A DNA stretch of 64,000 bases. Origin: CAWGCE01 sp964480915 (lineage in GTDB: Bacteria > Planctomycetota > Planctomycetia > Pirellulales > Pirellulaceae). Under the pieces are notes generated by a model that saw only the letters and a list, made by a program, of their open reading frames with translations, had not been told where the DNA came from and made no database searches. Of this stretch, positions 8,562-17,387 are shown one piece after another. The translations under genes and the position numbers were made by a program. The DNA is taken from contig CAYZRS010000009.1 in NCBI GenBank assembly GCA_964480915.1, positions 1 through 64,000 of the forward strand. The letters run 5' to 3'. Every line of letters begins with the position of its first letter. Position 1 is the stretch's first letter.

Positions 8562-9947
8562 TTGCGATTTCTCATCACCAACCTGGTTTATGTGTTGGCA
8601 CTGGCCTGTGCGTCGCCGTGGTTGTTGTGGCAGGCGATCAGGAAGGGCAAATACCGCAGCGGTGGTGCTGAAAAATTGCTCGGCCAGGTCCCTTTGCGGT
8701 CCGGTTATCGGCCATGTCTGTGGATCCATGCGGTGAGCGTTGGCGAGGTCGCGCTGGCCGATGTGATCGTCAAAGAGATTTCTCGCCGTTGGCCGCAACT
8801 GGAAGTCGTTATCAGTGCGACCAGTCGGACCGGCTATGAATTGGCGCAGGCCCGTTTTCGCGATCGCACCGTGACCTACGCGCCGCTCGATTTTAGTTGG
8901 GCGGTAAAGCGGGCGCTCGACCGGATTCGCCCCGACATGTTGATGTTGGTCGAGCTGGAAATGTGGCCGAATCTGATTTGGTCGGCTCAGCAGCGGGAAA
9001 TTCCGGTCACGATTGCGAATGGTCGATTGAGCGCTGCGAGTCATCGTGGCTATCGCCGTCTCCGACCACTTGTTGCTAGCCTGCTCCGCGACGTGCGTCT
9101 CATCACGGCCGCGAATCGTGATTACGCCGATCGATTCGTCGACCTTGGTGCAAACCGTCAGAACGTTGTCGCCGTCGGCTCGATCAAATTTGATGGAGCC
9201 GAAACCGATCGTCAGAACGAGCGCACGTGCGAGTTGGCCCGAATCGCCGGCGTCGGCTCGGACGATATCGTGTTCGTCGCCGGGAGTACTCAATCGCCGG
9301 AGGAAATGATGGCGCTCGCCACGTTCCAAGAACTGGCACCGCGTTTCCCTAACTTGCGACTGATCATCGTGCCACGTCATCCCGAACGATTCGACGAAGT
9401 GGCCGCTCAGCTAGACAGTGCCGGTATCCGCTGGCAGCGAAGGACTCGGCTGGCGTCGTCACCGGCGGATGAGCGCGTGCTCTTGGTCGACACGGTGGGT
9501 GAGTTGAGTGCGTGGTGGGGGCTGGCCGACATCGCATTTGTGGGTGGGAGCATGGGAAGTCGCGGCGGTCAAAACATGATCGAGCCGGCCGCCTATGGCG
9601 CGGCCGTTTGCTTTGGACCTAACACGAGAAACTTCAGAGAAGTGACTCGGCTGTTGAAAGATCGCGACGCGGCTCGTGTCGTCGGATCGGCGGACGAGCT
9701 GGCTTCGCTGGTCCGTCGACTGCTTGAGGAACCCGAAATGCGACGAGAAATGGGCCAGCGGGCACGGTCGTTGGTTCGGGAGAACCGTGGTGCGCTCACC
9801 CAGACAATGGAGTTGTTAGGACCTGTGCTCGCTCCCCTCGTTGAGCGTTGCCAGTCCGATGCAACGATTCAGATCGAGTGCAGTGAGAGGTCATCTTGGA
9901 AAGGGCCGCACGAGGCGAAAACGCAGAATAGACACCGAGTCACTTGA
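8562..9947 (+). CDS. waaA: 3-deoxy-D-manno-octulosonic acid transferase
   Basis: This enzyme transfers Kdo from CMP-Kdo to lipid A during LPS synthesis on the inner membrane. I chose TTG at 8562 (461 residues) because AAGGA lies 6 bases upstream. A GTG at 8544 is possible but has no ribosome site. The N-terminal membrane anchor is FLITNLVYVLALACASPWLL. Family motifs are HAVSVGEV (substrate side), ATSRTGYELA, a GSIKFD block and the nucleotide-binding C-terminal half (AFVGGSMGSRGGQNMIEPAA). A 14-base unit is tandemly duplicated at 8521-8548, just before the start. The length exceeds the usual roughly 420 residues. Confidence 0.93.
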   Translation: MRFLITNLVYVLALACASPWLLWQAIRKGKYRSGGAEKLLGQVPLRSGYRPCLWIHAVSVGEVALADVIVKEISRRWPQLEVVISATSRTGYELAQARFRDRTVTYAPLDFSWAVKRALDRIRPDMLMLVELEMWPNLIWSAQQREIPVTIANGRLSAASHRGYRRLRPLVASLLRDVRLITAANRDYADRFVDLGANRQNVVAVGSIKFDGAETDRQNERTCELARIAGVGSDDIVFVAGSTQSPEEMMALATFQELAPRFPNLRLIIVPRHPERFDEVAAQLDSAGIRWQRRTRLASSPADERVLLVDTVGELSAWWGLADIAFVGGSMGSRGGQNMIEPAAYGAAVCFGPNTRNFREVTRLLKDRDAARVVGSADELASLVRRLLEEPEMRREMGQRARSLVRENRGALTQTMELLGPVLAPLVERCQSDATIQIECSERSSWKGPHEAKTQNRHRVT

Positions 9948-10161
9948 AGTCGCCTTGGTTTTCGGTGGCCGTTGCCCGGCGATTCTGTGTGAACCGCCCC
10001 GTTTATCGCCAGATCCTGGCCGCATTTCATGGCTAGCCCGTTGCGAATATGGGTAGTTCAATCCTAAAATACGCGATTGGCAAATTATCAATATTCCGCA
10101 GCTCGGTGGAATTACCAGCTTCACGGTTGGCGACTGGACCAAACACCAAGGAGATTTGAAC

Positions 10162-11337
10162 GTGGCATCCGGCAAATATCTATTTACAAGTGAAGCGGTG
10201 AGCATGGGCCACCCTGACAAGCTGGCCGACCAAATCTCCGATGGAGTCTTGGACGCCATTTTCGCGCAAGACCCCAACAGCCGCGTGGCTTGTGAAACGA
10301 TGGTCACGACGAATTTGGCAGTGATCGCCGGTGAGATCACCACCAACGCCACCGTCGATTATGAAGCAGTTGTCCGCAATGTGATCAAGGATGTCGGCTA
10401 CCTCGACAAAGATACCGGTATCAGCGGAGACGAATGTGAAGTCATCGTTCGCATTGACAAGCAGAGTCCCGACATCGCCATGGGCGTCGATGCCGATGCG
10501 GCAGCTGGCAAAGATGTCGGTGCGGGTGACCAAGGATTGATGTTTGGTTACGCTTGCTCTGATACGCCAGAACTGATGCCACTGCCGATTGCTCTTTCGC
10601 ACCGCATTCTAAATCGTTTGGTGGAAGCGCGACAAAAAGGGGAAGTCAGTTGGTTGCGTCCGGATAGCAAGAGCCAGGTAACGGTCGAATACGATGGCAA
10701 CAAAGCGGTCCGGATCGACACGATCGTATTGTCGACTCAGCACGATGAAACGGTTGAGCAATCGGAAATCGAAGCATTCGTTAAGCAGATCGTGATTCCG
10801 CTCTTGCCGGCTGAACTCGTGACCGACGATTTGATCTGGCACGTGAATCCGACGGGCAAGTTTGTTGTCGGCGGGCCTCATGGTGACTGTGGTTTGACCG
10901 GCCGCAAGATCATTGTCGATACCTACGGCGGTTGGGGCCGACATGGTGGTGGAGCGTTCAGCGGCAAAGACCCCACAAAAGTCGATCGCAGTGCGGCCTA
11001 CATGGCTCGACACGTTGCCAAGAACATCGTGGCAGCCAACTTGGCGGAACGTTGTGAAGTGCAACTGGCATACGCGATTGGCGTTTCCGAGCCGGTCAGC
11101 GTTCACGTTGACACCGAAGGAACGGGCCGAGTTGATGACAGCAGAATTTGTCAGCTGGTGCGTGAGCACTTCCCGCTCACGCCGGCCGGCATTATCGATT
11201 ACCTAAAGCTGCGTCAGCCGATTTTCCGCAAGACTTCCTACGGCGGCCATTTTGGTCGCGAAGATTTGGGTTTTGAATGGGAAAGCACCGAACCGGCTGC
11301 TAAGTTGGCGGAAGCAGTGCAAACGGCCAACGCCTGA
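10162..11337 (+). CDS. metK: S-adenosylmethionine synthetase
   Basis: MetK makes S-adenosylmethionine from ATP and methionine. The start is GTG at 10162 (391 residues): AAGGAG at 10148-10153 sits 8 bases away, whereas an in-frame TTG at 10156 would be only 2 bases from it. Family motifs are all present: FTSEAVSMGHPDKLADQISD, GAGDQGLMFGYA (the ATP-binding hexapeptide region), GGPHGDCGLTGRKIIVDTYG and GGGAFSGKDPTKVDRSAAY. No SAM riboswitch could be recognised in the roughly 200 bases upstream. Length and motif order are standard. Confidence 0.98.
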   Translation: MASGKYLFTSEAVSMGHPDKLADQISDGVLDAIFAQDPNSRVACETMVTTNLAVIAGEITTNATVDYEAVVRNVIKDVGYLDKDTGISGDECEVIVRIDKQSPDIAMGVDADAAAGKDVGAGDQGLMFGYACSDTPELMPLPIALSHRILNRLVEARQKGEVSWLRPDSKSQVTVEYDGNKAVRIDTIVLSTQHDETVEQSEIEAFVKQIVIPLLPAELVTDDLIWHVNPTGKFVVGGPHGDCGLTGRKIIVDTYGGWGRHGGGAFSGKDPTKVDRSAAYMARHVAKNIVAANLAERCEVQLAYAIGVSEPVSVHVDTEGTGRVDDSRICQLVREHFPLTPAGIIDYLKLRQPIFRKTSYGGHFGREDLGFEWESTEPAAKLAEAVQTANA

Positions 11338-11377
11338 TTCGCACCTGAAATTCCCCAAGGACGACTCGCGAGAATCC

Positions 11378-12277
11378 ATGACTAGAGTTCCTACCACGAA
11401 CTCGAATGCGTTCGTATCCAACTTACGGTATTGGGTAGCGGCCTGCATTCTTCTGTCTCTCGCGTTGGCGACAACGTTGTTATTACTCCGAAGCTTGGAC
11501 GGCCGCTTGCCGTCCAAGCTTTCGTTTTGGATGGCGCTGGGGACGCTTGGTTCGGCGCTCGGGTTGGTCAACGTGGCTCGCTGCCTATGGGCTACCGAAT
11601 CCAAAATCGTGCGGTGGGCCCTTCCGGCCGTCCCGATTTTCGTACTGGCTGCTACGTTGGTTCGACATCTGGCTGAGCCCAGTCTCACTGCCGCGATTTG
11701 GCTGTGTGCATTGGCGGCAGAATTGGGCGTGGCAATCTGGTTGGGAAGGCCTCAAGCGGCGTTGGCTGTCGAGCCGGAGAGCGAACCGAGCTGTGGCAAG
11801 GGAAACGCACCGGCTGAGATGACCTCATCGGTTGCCGCCCCGAAGGAACCGACAGCAGCGAACCTGTTGCTTGCCAACGAATCTGAAATCGACGAGGGCG
11901 ACGGCTCGTCCGATTTGTTCGGCTCGTCCGAAGAGGATGAAATCGACGAGGAATCGATCACGCAACAGATGACTCGTTCGCTTACGAGTGACGGTACGGA
12001 GACGATTGCCGGCCGGGTACGAGTCGATTTTCAAGCAAATGAAAGGCAGAGTTCGGCTCATCTAGCCTTCACGCCGCCACTACGAAACGTGCCGGAAGTG
12101 TTTGTGGATCAATCGTCTGGTCCGTCGGCAGCGGTCACGCCGGGAAGTATTTACGCTCACGGAGCTCGTGTCGACGTCCGGTTAGAAAATGCGGTGGGCG
12201 AACCCTCCAGTGTCTGGTTCGAAATCTACGTGGTTTCTCCTAACGGGACAGAGGAACGGCCGGCGGAATCGGCATAG
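11378..12277 (+). CDS. Uncharacterised membrane protein with acidic linker
   Basis: I recognise no family. The ATG at 11378 gives 299 residues; upstream codons of the frame lie inside metK and are ignored. About four hydrophobic segments occupy residues 15-130 (WVAACILLSLALATTLLLL and others). An acidic, serine-rich linker follows (ESEIDEGDGSSDLFGSSEED). The C-terminal roughly 110 residues contain AGRVRVDFQANERQSSAHLA and may form a small soluble beta domain. It begins 40 bases after metK and could be co-transcribed. A perfect 13-bp hairpin lies within its coding sequence at 11491-11521. Confidence 0.7.
   Translation: MTRVPTTNSNAFVSNLRYWVAACILLSLALATTLLLLRSLDGRLPSKLSFWMALGTLGSALGLVNVARCLWATESKIVRWALPAVPIFVLAATLVRHLAEPSLTAAIWLCALAAELGVAIWLGRPQAALAVEPESEPSCGKGNAPAEMTSSVAAPKEPTAANLLLANESEIDEGDGSSDLFGSSEEDEIDEESITQQMTRSLTSDGTETIAGRVRVDFQANERQSSAHLAFTPPLRNVPEVFVDQSSGPSAAVTPGSIYAHGARVDVRLENAVGEPSSVWFEIYVVSPNGTEERPAESA
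11491..11521 (+). repeat. Perfect 13-bp hairpin inside a coding region
   Basis: AAGCTTGGACGGC (11491-11503) and its exact complement (11509-11521) flank a CGCTT loop. The downstream bases TTCGTTTTGG are moderately T-rich. It lies about 115 bases inside the membrane protein gene downstream of metK. It could be an attenuator or a dispersed palindrome that has been captured in the frame. Confidence 0.6.
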
Positions 12278-12333
12278 CCGCTTTGGTTTTGTGACCCTAA
12301 TATTCAACTGATCCATCCAATTGTGAGATTCTG

Positions 12334-12450
12334 ATGGCACGATGGCCTCGACATGTCTGGACGACGATCTTTACGTATGGAACGGTCTTTGTGCTATTTC
12401 CGATTCTGTGCCTGCTGGCGTATGCCTGGGTAAACGGTTGGATTTTTTGA
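12334..12450 (+). CDS. Possible 38-residue single-pass membrane peptide
   Basis: ATG at 12334 opens MARWPRHVWTTIFTYG, followed by a single hydrophobic helix (TVFVLFPILCLLAYAW) and a stop at 12450. The gene would fill the gap between the membrane protein and the pyrophosphorylase. A basic N-terminus and one helix are consistent with a real small membrane protein. The ribosome site is weak (GTGAG), so this remains tentative. Confidence 0.4.
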   Translation: MARWPRHVWTTIFTYGTVFVLFPILCLLAYAWVNGWIF

Positions 12451-12484
12451 TCTGACTTCGATACGTAAAAAATTGAGGTGGGTG

Positions 12485-13885
12485 ATGAGTGTTGACGTTG
12501 GCGGAATGGAAGGGCGTTTGGCAGAAGCTGGACAGTCCCACTTGCTTCAGTTTTGGGAGACTTTGTCTGCCGCTTCCCAATCAAAGCTGATGGCCCAATT
12601 GGCCGACGTTGATTTTGATCAGCTGCAGAAGCTGGTCGCCGGAGCGGGCGCAGAGGTCGATTGGGCCGCATTGGCTGATCGCGCGGTCTCGCCAGCGGCC
12701 ATTCGCTTGAATTCGACCGACAACCCGTTCACCCGCGAAGAGGCGCTCCCGGTGGGGGAGGCGGCACTTCGCGAAGGCAAGGTTGGAGTCGTGGTCGTTG
12801 CCGGTGGACAAGGCTCGCGGCTCGGCTTTCCCCATCCGAAAGGAATGTACCCACTGGGGCCGGTCTCCCAGCGAACTCTGTTTCAAATTCATGCCGATCG
12901 ACTCATCGGCAGTGCTCGCCGTTTCGGAGTTTCGATCCCGTTCTTTCTCATGACCAGCCCGGCAACTCACGAAGAGACGGTTGCCTATTTCGAGGCGAAC
13001 GATCATTGCGGACTCGATCCTCAAGACCTGATCATTTTTTGTCAGGGCACAATGCCAGCGATCGATCGGGAATCGGGACAGTTGCTGTTGGCGGAGAAAG
13101 ATAGCCTGTTCCTCAGTCCGGATGGTCATGGCGGAACGGTCGCTGCGATGTCGAAATCGGGTTGCTTCGATTTAATGAAGGAGCGGGGTGTTGAGTACCT
13201 GTTCTACTACCAAGTGGACAATCCGCTGGTGGCGATCGCCGATCCCGAACTGATCGGCTATCACATTTTGGCAAAGTCGGAAATGACCAGTCAGGTTGTG
13301 GCGAAGATCGATCCGCAAGAAAAAGTGGGTAATGTGGTCTCCGTGGATGGCCAGTTGCAAATCATCGAGTACAGCGACTTACCCGCGGCATCGGCCGAGC
13401 GTCGGAATGACGATGGATCGCTGGCCATTTGGGCCGGGAGCATTGCGGTCCACGTTTTCGATGTCGAATTCTTGAACCGCATGGTGGCTCAGGCCGATTC
13501 CTTGCCATTCCATCGGGCATCGAAAGTCGTCCCTTACGTGGATGCGGACGGAAATCGGGTGACGCCCGAATCGCCCAACGCGATTAAGTTTGAGCGATTT
13601 ATTTTCGACTTGTTGCCCAGTGCGAAGAACGCGTTGGTCGTAGAAATTGACGAAGCTGAAGGTTTCGCACCACTGAAGAACGCTGCCGGAGCACCCAAAG
13701 ACACGGAAGCAACCGCTCAAGCCGCGATGGTCAATCAACATCGAAGTTGGCTGGAAGAGGCGGGCGTCGCGGTTGCGGACGGTGTCCAGGTGGAAATCAG
13801 CCAGGCATTCGCATTGGACGCGGCCGAGTTGGCGACCAAGGTAGAAAAAGGTTCGAAGATCGAAGCGGATCAGTACTTTGGCTAA
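12485..13885 (+). CDS. UDPGP-type uridylyltransferase (UDP-sugar pyrophosphorylase)
   Basis: This enzyme makes UDP-GlcNAc/GalNAc or UDP-glucose from UTP and the sugar 1-phosphate. The start is ATG at 12485 (466 residues), with GAGG 6 bases upstream; a TTG at 12473 overlaps that site. The nucleotide loop is VVAGGQGSRLGFPHPKGMYP, the signature of the eukaryotic-type UDPGP/AGX family. GHGGTVAAM, YYQVDNPL and EYSDLP (uridine and sugar contacts) follow in order. The next gene makes GDP-mannose, so together they supply activated sugars. Which sugar is used cannot be decided by eye. Confidence 0.9.
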   Translation: MSVDVGGMEGRLAEAGQSHLLQFWETLSAASQSKLMAQLADVDFDQLQKLVAGAGAEVDWAALADRAVSPAAIRLNSTDNPFTREEALPVGEAALREGKVGVVVVAGGQGSRLGFPHPKGMYPLGPVSQRTLFQIHADRLIGSARRFGVSIPFFLMTSPATHEETVAYFEANDHCGLDPQDLIIFCQGTMPAIDRESGQLLLAEKDSLFLSPDGHGGTVAAMSKSGCFDLMKERGVEYLFYYQVDNPLVAIADPELIGYHILAKSEMTSQVVAKIDPQEKVGNVVSVDGQLQIIEYSDLPAASAERRNDDGSLAIWAGSIAVHVFDVEFLNRMVAQADSLPFHRASKVVPYVDADGNRVTPESPNAIKFERFIFDLLPSAKNALVVEIDEAEGFAPLKNAAGAPKDTEATAQAAMVNQHRSWLEEAGVAVADGVQVEISQAFALDAAELATKVEKGSKIEADQYFG

Positions 13886-13931
13886 ACCGAAGCGACTTGC
13901 TTCGATCGACGATCAAAAAGGAATTGATGGA

Positions 13932-15011
13932 ATGTTGCATGCAGTGATCATGGCGGGTGGATCGGGAACTCGTTTTTGGCCGGCCAGTCGGTCGTTGAAA
14001 CCAAAACAGCTGTTGGACCTCACCGGCGGTGAGACGATGATTCAAGGCACCGTCGGCCGCTTGGGGGATCTCGTATCGCCCGACCGGGTGCTCGTGGTCA
14101 CCAACCAAAAACTGGTCGATCCGATTCGAGCTCAACTGCCCGATGTTCCGCCGGAAGCGATTTTAGGTGAACCGTGCCGACGAGATACCGCACCGTGTGT
14201 GGGACTCGCCGCGGCGTGGGTGACTCGGGACGATCCTGATGCGACGATGGTTGTGATGCCAGCCGACCATGTGATTTCGCCACCTGAAAAATTCCAAGCG
14301 GCCATGCGTTACGCGGGTCAACTGGTCGACGAAGCGCCTGATCGCATCGTGACCTTTGGGATTCGCCCCAGCTATCCGGCCGAAATTTTTGGCTATATCG
14401 AACGGGGAAGCCGAGTTCACGATCAGGATGGAACGGCCGCCTATCAGGTCGAAAAATTTCACGAGAAACCGAAAGCGGCCGATGCCCAGCGTTACCTTGA
14501 CTCGGGCAACTTCTATTGGAACTCGGGCATCTTCGTTTGGCGGGCGTCGACGATTTTGGATCAGCTCAAGCAACACGAACCGGCGATGTACGAACATGTC
14601 ATGAACATTGGCGAGGCGGTGGGATCACCCAATTTTGACGCCGTCTTTGAGAAAGAATTCACGGCGATCGAGGGCCGCTCGATCGATTACGCGGTGATGG
14701 AAAAGGCCAAAAATGTCGCCGTGATCGAAGCGCCGTTTGGTTGGGACGATCTGGGGAATTGGCAGGCGCTGGGACGGCTCAAAGGAGTCGACGAAGACGG
14801 CAACACACTGATCGGCAAGCACCTCGGTATCGACACGAAGAATTCGATTGTTCGCAGCGAGAACGGCCATCTGGTGGTCACGGTAGGAATGGAAGACTGC
14901 ATTGTCGTGCATACGGGCGATGCCACCTTGGTGGCTCAGAAAAGTCACGAAGAATCGATCCGCAATGTGGTGAAGCAGTTAGAAAAGCAGGAGTGGACCG
15001 AGTATCTCTAA
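13932..15011 (+). CDS. Mannose-1-phosphate guanylyltransferase (GDP)
   Basis: This enzyme joins GTP and mannose 1-phosphate to give GDP-mannose for glycans. The 359-residue protein from ATG 13932 starts directly with MLHAVIMAGGSGTRFWPASR, the nucleotidyltransferase signature with catalytic Arg. KPKQLLDL, PADHVI, EKPKAADAQRYLDSGNFYWN and APFGWDDLGNW are all characteristic of the family. It lacks the C-terminal isomerase half of bifunctional ManC/AlgA proteins. It lies 46 bases after the UDPGP gene and overlaps the presumed start of yqgF. Confidence 0.94.
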   Translation: MLHAVIMAGGSGTRFWPASRSLKPKQLLDLTGGETMIQGTVGRLGDLVSPDRVLVVTNQKLVDPIRAQLPDVPPEAILGEPCRRDTAPCVGLAAAWVTRDDPDATMVVMPADHVISPPEKFQAAMRYAGQLVDEAPDRIVTFGIRPSYPAEIFGYIERGSRVHDQDGTAAYQVEKFHEKPKAADAQRYLDSGNFYWNSGIFVWRASTILDQLKQHEPAMYEHVMNIGEAVGSPNFDAVFEKEFTAIEGRSIDYAVMEKAKNVAVIEAPFGWDDLGNWQALGRLKGVDEDGNTLIGKHLGIDTKNSIVRSENGHLVVTVGMEDCIVVHTGDATLVAQKSHEESIRNVVKQLEKQEWTEYL

Positions 15012-15495
15012 GCCAAGTTCTTTAGGCCGCATTGCCGGGATCGACTTTGGAACGGTCCGCATCGGGATCGCTATTTCGGATCCCATGCGGCTGATTGCCA
15101 GTCCGCATGCGATGTACGAACGGCGCAGCCCGGACCTGGACGCTGCTTTCTTCGTCAAGCTTGTGGAAGAAGAGCAGCTGGCGATGTTTGTCGTCGGGTT
15201 GCCGGTCCACATGAGTGGTGACGAAAGCGAGAAATCGATCGAGGCGCGAGCGTTTGGCGCTTGGTTAAGCGAGGCGGTCGACCGCCCGGTCGAGTTCTTC
15301 GACGAGCGATTTACCAGCAAACAGGCCGACGAATACATGGCCGTCGGTAAATTGAGTCGACAGAAGAAGAAGTTGCGCCGTGACATGATTGCGGCGCAGG
15401 TCATCTTGTCGAACTACCTCGAGCGAGGTGGCGATTCCAACCGTCGCCCAGAATCGATCCGTGATGAGCCCGATCGCGATGCCGATATCGACTGA
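15004..15495 (+). CDS. YqgF/RuvX family Holliday-junction resolvase-like nuclease
   Basis: The family has an RNase H fold and acts in pre-16S rRNA processing. Conserved motifs appear in order: GIDFGTVRIGIA (first catalytic Asp), FVVGLPVHMSG, DERFTSKQAD and the C-terminal AAQVILSNYL (last acidic site region altered). The first motif lies upstream of the first ATG (15085), so 15085 cannot be the true start. Upstream to the in-frame stop at 14980-14982 there is no ATG, GTG, TTG or CTG. ATC at 15004 or ATT at 15031 are the only near-cognate choices; AGGAG at 14989 favours ATC. The gene follows the guanylyltransferase with overlap, suggesting coupling. The start is uncertain. Confidence 0.85.
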   Translation: MSKPSSLGRIAGIDFGTVRIGIAISDPMRLIASPHAMYERRSPDLDAAFFVKLVEEEQLAMFVVGLPVHMSGDESEKSIEARAFGAWLSEAVDRPVEFFDERFTSKQADEYMAVGKLSRQKKKLRRDMIAAQVILSNYLERGGDSNRRPESIRDEPDRDADID

Positions 15496-15507
15496 GGTTC
15501 GCCGATT

Positions 15508-17241
15508 CTAGTTGGTGGCGCGGCGACGAACGCTCAGCGCTATCAGTAACAGCGCCGAAAATACGAGTGGCCCACTCGTTGGTTCGGGAACGGAAAGCAA
15601 GTTGCTGCGATTGTCGACCGACGTAAACTTGGCGCTGTTCCAGATCACAAAGTCTTGACCGTTAACGATGCCGTCCCCGTCGAAGTCTCCGTCGGTCCAA
15701 TCGTTGCCGAGCGTGAATTTGTTAGTGTTCCAAATCACGAAATCCTGGCCGTCGACGTTGCCGTCGCCGTTTGCATCGCCAGGTAGGGCAAAGTAATTCT
15801 CGACTTGGATCTGATTGCCATTGTAAGTGACCGTACGAAATAGCCCGTCTTCACCATCTCCATTGGTGCCGGTGTACGCTTGTGTTCCTGGAGTGAGCGT
15901 GACGCCATCGAATCGGATGTCGTCGAATGTTCCGATGAGGCTGCCGGCCGTCATGAGGACGAGGTCATTGGTCGTGCCGCGAGTCGTTGGTTCGGCGCCC
16001 TGCCCGGTGTTGATTTCGAGCGTTCCTGCCAGTTCGGCATCGCCGGAAACGTTGAACGGCGCGTCCAACGCGATCGCCAGCGTTCCTTCCGCTTCGACCC
16101 ATAATTCACCGGTGAGGTTGCGGGTAGCGATGGTTGGCGAGTTGCCGCGAGAAACTTCGATGCGACCGCTATCTCGAGCAATCAAGAAATCGCTTGTGAA
16201 ATCGTTCTGCAGATTCAGCGTGCCGAAGGAGGGCGTTCCGTTGTTGTAGCCTGCGACAAACGTGTACTTCGCCACGGCACCAGCGTCGACGATGTTCGCG
16301 ACGCCACCATCGATCACGGCCGCGTTGACGGCAGTCGGTTCCGTGCCCGGTAGCCAGCGGTTTGACGTATTCCAGGTTCCGGAAGATTGATTCCAGAACT
16401 TTGTGACGTCGTGATTGGCATCGATCCAGGCCATTTCACGTGACACTCGCGTCGCTCCAAACACATCGCCGTAATCGGAATTCGCATTGCCGTCGGACGA
16501 TGCGCGGAACGAGGTGACTCCGACCAAGTACGTGATTCCGTTGATGTCCGAGAACCAGCCCGAACCGCTATCGAAAAAGGCAATGCCCGATTCGAAATCC
16601 AATGCCGTGGCCGGCCCCGTCGTATTGTCGTTGCCATCCGGGCTATCAAAGTCAGTGATGATCATTTGGGACGAGACACCAATCAGTCCGCCAAAGCCGT
16701 CGATTCGATTCTGGCCAGCCCGTCGAATGTTGGCGCCGCCTTGATTGTCACCTGTAAGGCCGGTGCCAAAGCGGCCGTAGCCGATCACGGTTGTCGTTTG
16801 AAACGCTTCCTGTGCTTGGCGATAGAGGCGGGCTGGTGTCACGCTGAGGATGGGGGCGCTCAAATGGGAAAGGGCGAGGTCGTTCCCGTTTGCGATGTTC
16901 GAGCCATCGAAGTCGATGTGCCGAGTCGATGAATCGAGCGAGACTTGCTCATCGGGTATTGATCGATCTGCGCCTAAGACGAAGTCGGTTGTCCCATTGG
17001 CACAGTGGCCGGCGGTAATGGCCCATTCCGGATGGATCAGGGTGCCTCCGCTAGTACTGCAAGTTGACGAACTGGTGTAGACGCCGGCGGCTGCCCACTT
17101 CGATTCGCTCGCGAGTGCGATGTAATTTGCTTCGGGAACATCATCCCGAATCGTAATGCCGACCGTGGGAGCTGGTAAGAAAACCAGAGATGGAAAGAGA
17201 GCAAGGAAGCTGTAACGAATAAGTGTCTTGATTTGACTCAT
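15508..17241 (-). CDS. Secreted trypsin-like protease with dockerin-like repeats and PEP-CTERM
   Basis: The start at 17241 (577 residues) is preceded by GGAGAGAG and opens a signal peptide (YSFLALFPSLVFLPAPTVG). The trypsin-like domain has CSTSGGTLIHPEWAITAGHC (His), GNDLALSHLS (Asp) and FFDSGSGWF (nucleophile Ser in a DSGSG variant of GDSGG). A beta-rich stretch follows. Two dockerin-like calcium loops then appear (GDANGDGNVDGQDFVIWN and GDFDGDGIVNGQDFVIWN). The tail is VPEPTSGPLVF with a hydrophobic helix and RRRATN, a PEP-CTERM signal. It is probably a surface-retained protease. The substrate is unknown. It converges on yqgF with only 12 bases between stops. Confidence 0.88.
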   Translation of the reverse strand: MSQIKTLIRYSFLALFPSLVFLPAPTVGITIRDDVPEANYIALASESKWAAAGVYTSSSTCSTSGGTLIHPEWAITAGHCANGTTDFVLGADRSIPDEQVSLDSSTRHIDFDGSNIANGNDLALSHLSAPILSVTPARLYRQAQEAFQTTTVIGYGRFGTGLTGDNQGGANIRRAGQNRIDGFGGLIGVSSQMIITDFDSPDGNDNTTGPATALDFESGIAFFDSGSGWFSDINGITYLVGVTSFRASSDGNANSDYGDVFGATRVSREMAWIDANHDVTKFWNQSSGTWNTSNRWLPGTEPTAVNAAVIDGGVANIVDAGAVAKYTFVAGYNNGTPSFGTLNLQNDFTSDFLIARDSGRIEVSRGNSPTIATRNLTGELWVEAEGTLAIALDAPFNVSGDAELAGTLEINTGQGAEPTTRGTTNDLVLMTAGSLIGTFDDIRFDGVTLTPGTQAYTGTNGDGEDGLFRTVTYNGNQIQVENYFALPGDANGDGNVDGQDFVIWNTNKFTLGNDWTDGDFDGDGIVNGQDFVIWNSAKFTSVDNRSNLLSVPEPTSGPLVFSALLLIALSVRRRATN

Positions 17242-17387
17242 TGTGCGCTCTCTCTCCGGGCCCGTTTCTATTCTAGTCGAAGCTGCAATATCAACCAAGA
17301 AATTAGAACAGACAACTTGGGCCAGCGACATGGCCAGTCGTGAATTCCCTCGATTCTGCAACCACAACGTCGATCAAGACTGGGCAG

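Noticed and set aside
9948..10161. SAM riboswitch before metK
   Set aside because: I could not find a conserved SAM-binding core or a suitable stem set in the 200 bases upstream.
15085..15495. YqgF starting at ATG 15085
   Set aside because: This start removes the catalytic GIDFGT motif that is clearly encoded just upstream in the same frame.
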